Positions 59,609 to 64,000 of a DNA stretch of 64,000 bases are shown here, piece after piece. The notes beneath the pieces are model-generated. The model searched no databases and was not told the DNA's origin. It saw only the letters and a list, made by a program, of their open reading frames with translations. Position 1 is the stretch's first letter; every line of letters begins with the position of its first letter. Origin of the DNA: Plenodomus lindquistii (lineage: Eukaryota; Ascomycota; Dothideomycetes; Pleosporales; Leptosphaeriaceae); contig JANUWI010000003.1 in NCBI GenBank assembly GCA_025504975.1, positions 2,542,001 to 2,606,000 on the forward strand. The letters run 5' to 3'. The position numbers were made by a program, and so were the translations under genes.

Positions 59609-60460
59609 CTATCCCATAGCCTTTAAGAAATTCGCCTCCTTAATTGTCGCACGCCTCTTATTCCGCATCGCCTTTGTCAATTCCTCCCTCGCATCTGCCG
59701 CGGCCACCGCACCCGCTAAACTGCCATCACCGGCTGGTAAATCAATCGTTTGTTCGTAGATGGGGATCTTGGGAGCGTTCATGCCCGGGTTCATGGCTTC
59801 TTCCTTGCGCAGTCGTTTTGCGGCTAGTCGACGTTGTTTTTTGGATTTGGCTATTGGCACACACACACACACACACGTTAGCTTCCATGTTCAAACTTTG
59901 TGTCCAGAATCCGCGCGCTTTGCTTGTCAATCAAAAGCCAGCACTTCCACACCTCTTTCACAGAAAATACTGGGGCTCAAAAAGTGAAAGGGGAACATAC
60001 AAAACAAATCCCCCACCCCGCCCTCAACCTTCTTCTCCTGCCTCTCCAAAATCGTCCACAACCACGCGGGATACTCATCATCAGGCAGCGCTACCGGATC
60101 CTGCGCATTCTTCAAAAAGTTTAACCCCTTTAGGGGTTGGCCCGCTGGTATACTGCTTTTTACGAGCACGGCGGGCTTCTTCTTGGCTTGCTCTGCGGCT
60201 TGCGCTTTGAGCGCTGGGTCGGGGGCGGGCGTGAGGGGCGCGCTGAAGGGCTGTGCGGAGGAGGTCGAGGTTGCGGTTGGGGGGTTGTGGGGGGAGGTGG
60301 CGTTGGCTTGGCGGGAGGGGGTGGGGGAGGCGGAGGAGATGGGTGTTGCGTTTTGGGGGGTGGGTGTGGTGGTGAGGAAGCGTTGGGGTTGTTGGCGGAG
60401 GGATTTTGAGAGTGGGATGTGGGTGCGCGAGGCGGCTCGGAGGCAGGAGCGACAGATCAT
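59609..60460 (-). CDS. MRPL37: Mitochondrial large-subunit ribosomal protein mL54 (Mrpl37)
   Basis: Two exons, 60460-60001 and 59850-59609, with a 150-nt intron (GTATGT..TAG) give 233 residues. The N-terminus (MICRSCLRAASRTHIPLSKSLR) is Arg/Ser-rich without acidic residues, a mitochondrial targeting peptide. A Pro/Thr/Ala linker follows. The mL54 core is at about 110-175 (KPAVLVKSSIPAGQPLKGLNFLK, then LPDDEYPAWLWTILE), continued across the intron by a basic KSKKQRRLAAKRLRKEEA stretch and a C-terminal helix. It is a structural protein of the mitochondrial 54S subunit. The acceptor is preceded by a (TG)n run on the coding strand. Confidence 0.93.
59858..59876. repeat. (CA)n microsatellite in the mL54 intron
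   Basis: Nineteen bases of CA (TG on the coding strand) lie just upstream of the 3' splice site, between it and any branch point. Confidence 0.95.
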
Positions 60461-61496
60461 CTTGGAAGGGTGGTGGGGTGGTGGTGGGCGGTCTTGATTG
60501 AGGGCGTGATGGCGTCGCTATGCGTTTGCGGTGCTTGGTGGTCCAAAAGTTTGAGCTTGGGGCTCATGGCATGGCCGATGCGTTTCGCCGATGCCGATGG
60601 GGGGCGTGGCGCTAAACACCATTCGGATATGGATGTCAGCCTTGCGGACTTGCAATATGAACAGGCATGTCAGGCTATCACGAGCTAAATAGACGTGCAT
60701 GAAGGTGATCTTAGTCTAGCACGTCCTCTGTATATTGCATCCGACTCACATGCACAGAGTTGCAGCTTTAGTGCTGGCAGCTGCCGCAACATACACTTGC
60801 CACCTTCCCTATTCTTCCGCCCTCCGTCTTGGTAGGGAACACCAGCGGCATGGCGGAGCTGAGTGTTGTCATGCACTATGGGCTAAGACAGCTTCAATAT
60901 CGCATGCGTGCAACATCCACGCTTCAAGTTACACACAGCATAGTCAGATGCGAGGCGACAGCACAAGTACAAAGTCAACACAAGACCCATGGAGGCGAAT
61001 GAGTTATATATACTTGGAATTGTGATATGTAGCTCTCATGTAAGACTGGTTGCAGCATATGCCGTGTTACATGCAGTCACACGGTCACATCCAGCATACC
61101 CAACATGGCCAAAACATATACCGCGTGGCACTCGTCTTCTGCCTGTATGTGGAGGCTGACGATGCAGCCTCCACCCGCCCTTCAATGAGATCGTACAACA
61201 ATGACAAACAAAGAAATTCGTGAGAGATGGGGGTGTGGGCTGGGTGGAATTCCCAAGCCTGCTTGCAAATCTGATTGGTAATGCCAGAACGCCAAAGATT
61301 TTCCGCGTCCCGACCAAGTCAGCTGCAAGCAGGCTGTAAAAATGTAGAATATATACTAGGATTATGCAAAGGAGTGTGAAGAAAGGAAATGTCCAATATG
61401 TACACTGGAAGCGAGAGCGTTAGACACGTCTAAGGTATCGAGTTGAGAGACAAAGTAAAAGGAACAGATGGTGAGGAAACAACGTGTCGTGCACAA
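60461..61496. other. Intergenic region, 1.0 kb
   Basis: This holds the mL54 promoter and the 3' flank of the next minus-strand gene. Several 60-95-codon frames exist but none looks coding. Confidence 0.55.
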
Positions 61497-62348
61497 TCAA
61501 ATCCAGGCCATAGGTGGTGCTTGGTGAACAAGACCAAATCGGGTGGTGAACAAAGGTTGAATCTCCGAAAGGTAGTCTGACGCGCAGAAGGCTGCGAGAT
61601 TCTTGGAGCGCATTACAGTGAGATCAGCCTCTGACTCGGCGTCGCGTACGACACCGCCAAACTCCTCGACAACCTCGTTGAGTTGCTCGAGCTCTTTGCC
61701 AAATGGATGCGCTTCTTCCTCGATGGTTGCTTTGAATATGTCGACAGATGAGCGTTGCTCCCGCACGCTGCGTACTGAGCCTGAGCTGCGAGAATTGATA
61801 CTGCTGCGGCCAGGGACATGTTGCAGCGACCGTTTGTGTGCGAGTCGCTCGTGGGCGCGCTTGCTGTGGGAAAGTGCTCTTGATGGAATCTCGGGCACTG
61901 GCTCAACAACTTCTTCCTTGACTTGCTGCAGGCTGGTTGTCGATGCCGACTTCTTGATCTGCTTGCCACCGGATGGGAAAAAGCCCGCGGGATGATTTAC
62001 TTTTGGCGAGATAGGCGAAGAGGACTCCACAGATGATGCTTCGGTAAGCATCGTGTCCCTCGAAGCTTGCGAAGAAGCACGAGAGCGTGTGGATACGCTG
62101 TGGTCGGAGTCTTCCGCTGAAGAGTTGCTCAACGAAGTCGATGATGAAACGTGCCTCATGGTTGCGATGTCCGGGGCGTTGTAGCTGAGCATGTTGGTTG
62201 TTGATACTAGGGCCATGGGCAGAGAGATCTTGGACCGGTCAATCTGCTGAAATGGAGTCCTCACGCTCTGGCTACGTGTCGGCGACGTAGGCTCCTTCGG
62301 CACATCTGACCGCTTCATGCGTTTAGTGACAGCACGAGCGAGCGACAT
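61497..62348 (-). CDS. Uncharacterised Ser-rich basic protein
   Basis: A single exon from an ATG at 62348 encodes 283 residues. I do not recognise the family. The N-terminus is basic (MSLARAVTKRMKRSD), followed by a Ser-rich, probably disordered and phosphorylated region (SSSTSLSNSSAEDSDHSVS), a basic middle (SKRAHERLAHKRSLQH) and a more ordered acidic-hydrophobic C-terminus (EELGKEL-like helix FGKELEQLNEVVEEFGGV, then NLAAFCASDYLSEIQPLFTTRF). The ordered C-terminus and long clean frame support a real gene. No membrane segment or signal peptide is present. A cytoplasmic or nuclear location is the neutral guess. Confidence 0.75.
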   Translation of the reverse strand: MSLARAVTKRMKRSDVPKEPTSPTRSQSVRTPFQQIDRSKISLPMALVSTTNMLSYNAPDIATMRHVSSSTSLSNSSAEDSDHSVSTRSRASSQASRDTMLTEASSVESSSPISPKVNHPAGFFPSGGKQIKKSASTTSLQQVKEEVVEPVPEIPSRALSHSKRAHERLAHKRSLQHVPGRSSINSRSSGSVRSVREQRSSVDIFKATIEEEAHPFGKELEQLNEVVEEFGGVVRDAESEADLTVMRSKNLAAFCASDYLSEIQPLFTTRFGLVHQAPPMAWI

Positions 62349-64000
62349 GATGGCTTAATTCGAAGATTGATTTAAGAGGATTGCAGAAAAGGGTCCAGCG
62401 GTCGGTTCTAGGGCCGGTAATTCTAGGAAGGACTGTAGTTGGCTGCTTATCGGGCGTCCTGCACGTTGGTGGGGCACTGCCGAGGGTAAACTGATTCCAG
62501 AAGGCACGAGGACAGAACACGTCGATACGTGTTGACTAGTGTGCCTGGCGTGCGTTTGTCGTCTGCGAAGAGAAAGGGCTCGGAAGGGATCACGCTGTAC
62601 ACTGCGAGACACTGAGTCGGGGATGTGTGCGCCGTAGGCGTAAAACTGATGTCCTGATTTGGAATTTTTCTGGTAGTACCAAGGTCGCAGTAAAAGCCCG
62701 GCTTATCCAACAGAATTCCAGAAAAACGGCAGTGTTAGAACAAGGTCCTTTGTTACAGGTTGGAGTTCTTTTGTTGATGCTGAGCTCGCAGCGTGTCGTT
62801 GGCGGTAGTGATAATGAACGGTGGTTTGTGAATGAAGATCGTCTGTCGAAGAGAGTGTAGAGACCAGCTGTGGTAAAGAGCGTACACCAGGTCGCGATCA
62901 AGGAGTGAGTGAATGCCTGGGGAGCAAACGACGTGGAACGAACGATGGAAGGGAGGAGGGCCTGGCAGAAAAGGGCGATGCCCCCAGTGAGCATGCCTTG
63001 AAAAGCCTGACACCCTGGTAGCGATGGGCTAGACACGCCGCGTTGACATGTCTCCCAAAGATTGGACCTTGGTACAGGAGCGGCCGGGGGGGGCTAGGAA
63101 CAAGCACCGGCCAGCGAACCGCATCGCGTATCGACTCCCATCCACACGCCGAAACGGCCAGACACAGTTTAGCGGAGTCCTGTATTTTGCTGCCCTGGCG
63201 AATGGGCGTAGCACGCTCCAGCTAGATTTTGCCGCCCGCGTCGCAGATTGAGCTGGGGTTGGCTGTTTGCACGGATTCCGCTACGCTCGTTGAGTGCACT
63301 TGCGCACTGGTCGTTTCAACAATCCAGAATCATAACCCACAGCGGACGGACTGCCGCCTGTCCAAGATTCTCAGCTAGATGAAGCGGGCTCCATCTCATC
63401 TCGTGACACGGCATTTGCATGTTGATATTGCAGCTGAAAAGCATTGAGCCAGCCAGCATCAGACTTGCTGAATGCTGGTCGCACGGCATCAGCAGTGAGC
63501 ACGCTGTCGACATCTGTCAGGCACCGTGGCACCGTTCGAGGACTGCTTTTTGTGCCTAATCCCCAATGCAGACACCCTGCACTTTGCAACCCTGTCTAGA
63601 GGCGCCAAAAGCAGGCCGCTCACTCGACCGACGACGTGTGCCTTGCAGTCGCGCGCATGGCCTCATTTGGAAGGATGTGATGCTGTATCAGGTCGGCGCA
63701 TAAGCTTTCGCACCCTCGTCGTTACACGTCGTCGCCGCCTTACTATGTACGTCGCTGCGGTTTCGAAACATTTTTGCAGGCGCTGACTGGCGAGGTGTGA
63801 TGATCTTGCATGGTCCAGGCCTGACGCCGTTGGACGTCGCTGCTTAAGGTTCCACTTTTCAACGCGCGCGTTCGTGTTCGGCCCAGTCCCGTTGATCGGC
63901 CGCTTGTCGTTGCTGTCAGTGTGCAGTTCGCGTGTGGTGCGGGGGACCGTATTGAGCGACTTTTGACGAGGTCGAGTACAATCCCTTCGTCAGAGTGGCA
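62349..64000. other. No recognisable gene, 1.65 kb to window end
   Basis: This includes the upstream region of the Ser-rich gene. Open frames up to 148 codons overlap on both strands, and their translations look like frame shadows of GC-balanced non-coding DNA. No repeat, tRNA-like or transposon signature was seen. Confidence 0.5.

Noticed and set aside
62590..63036. 148-codon minus-strand ORF near the window end
   Set aside because: It overlaps equally long frames on the other strand and has no conserved motif or clear start context.
1..64000. CRISPR array, tRNA, rRNA or riboswitch
   Set aside because: None was found by eye: no regularly spaced direct repeats other than those listed and no convincing tRNA T-loop context. 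A tRNAscan or Infernal run would be decisive.

Overview
The window is nuclear DNA of a filamentous ascomycete, most likely a Dothideomycete of the Pleosporales type. The evidence is short GT-AG introns of about 50-190 nt, housekeeping proteins typical of filamentous ascomycetes (kinesin-3, Bub2, Rsc4, CaMK, Usb1, Pal1, Utp12, Arc35, dynamitin, Ofd1/Tpa1, mL54), and a 15-kb AT-saturated block with the signature of repeat-induced point mutation (RIP): TpA everywhere, CpA and TpG rare, and no ORF of 60 codons in 15 kb. The order-level placement is an inference from general look, not from an alignment.

Layout. 1-16 kb is gene-dense and conserved: a kinesin-3 lacking its motor domain because the window starts inside the gene, BUB2, RSC4, a Ca2+/calmodulin-dependent kinase, a small one-pass membrane protein with two possible C-termini, a DUF1294 membrane protein, and a GH17 cell-wall glucanase with a repeat-expanded stalk. 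16-20 kb is sparse and holds a decayed FAD monooxygenase. USB1 (minus) and PAL1 (plus) are divergent neighbours whose shared promoter is now split by a 15,031-bp insertion.

That insertion is two nested elements. The outer one is a DNA transposon with 76-bp terminal inverted repeats, flanked by a perfect 6-bp duplication (GACTGG). On its minus strand lies the RIP-ruined ghost of an integrase-core (DDE) transposase. Inside it sits a 6,666-bp Ty1/copia retrotransposon with 182-bp LTRs and a TCTAT target-site duplication, also minus-strand and RIP-ruined. Without the retroelement and one duplication copy the outer element is about 8.36 kb.

39-50 kb is an accessory region holding a seven-member, same-strand array of small F-box-like (DUF7730/2EXR-type) proteins. 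All share one intron position and phase. One member has a nonsense codon in exon 1 and another a one-base frameshift. The array is interrupted by remnants of a Zn2Cys6 regulator and a cytochrome P450. 50-62 kb returns to conserved genes: UTP12, ARC35, dynactin p50, OFD1/TPA1, mitochondrial mL54 and an unidentified Ser-rich protein. The last 1.65 kb has no recognisable gene.

The conserved genes are not one pathway. Several concern microtubule or actin transport and polarity (kinesin-3, dynamitin, Arc35, Pal1), RNA maturation (Usb1, Utp12) or chromatin and mitosis (Rsc4, Bub2). All exon boundaries were worked out by hand from splice motifs, reading phase and family knowledge.
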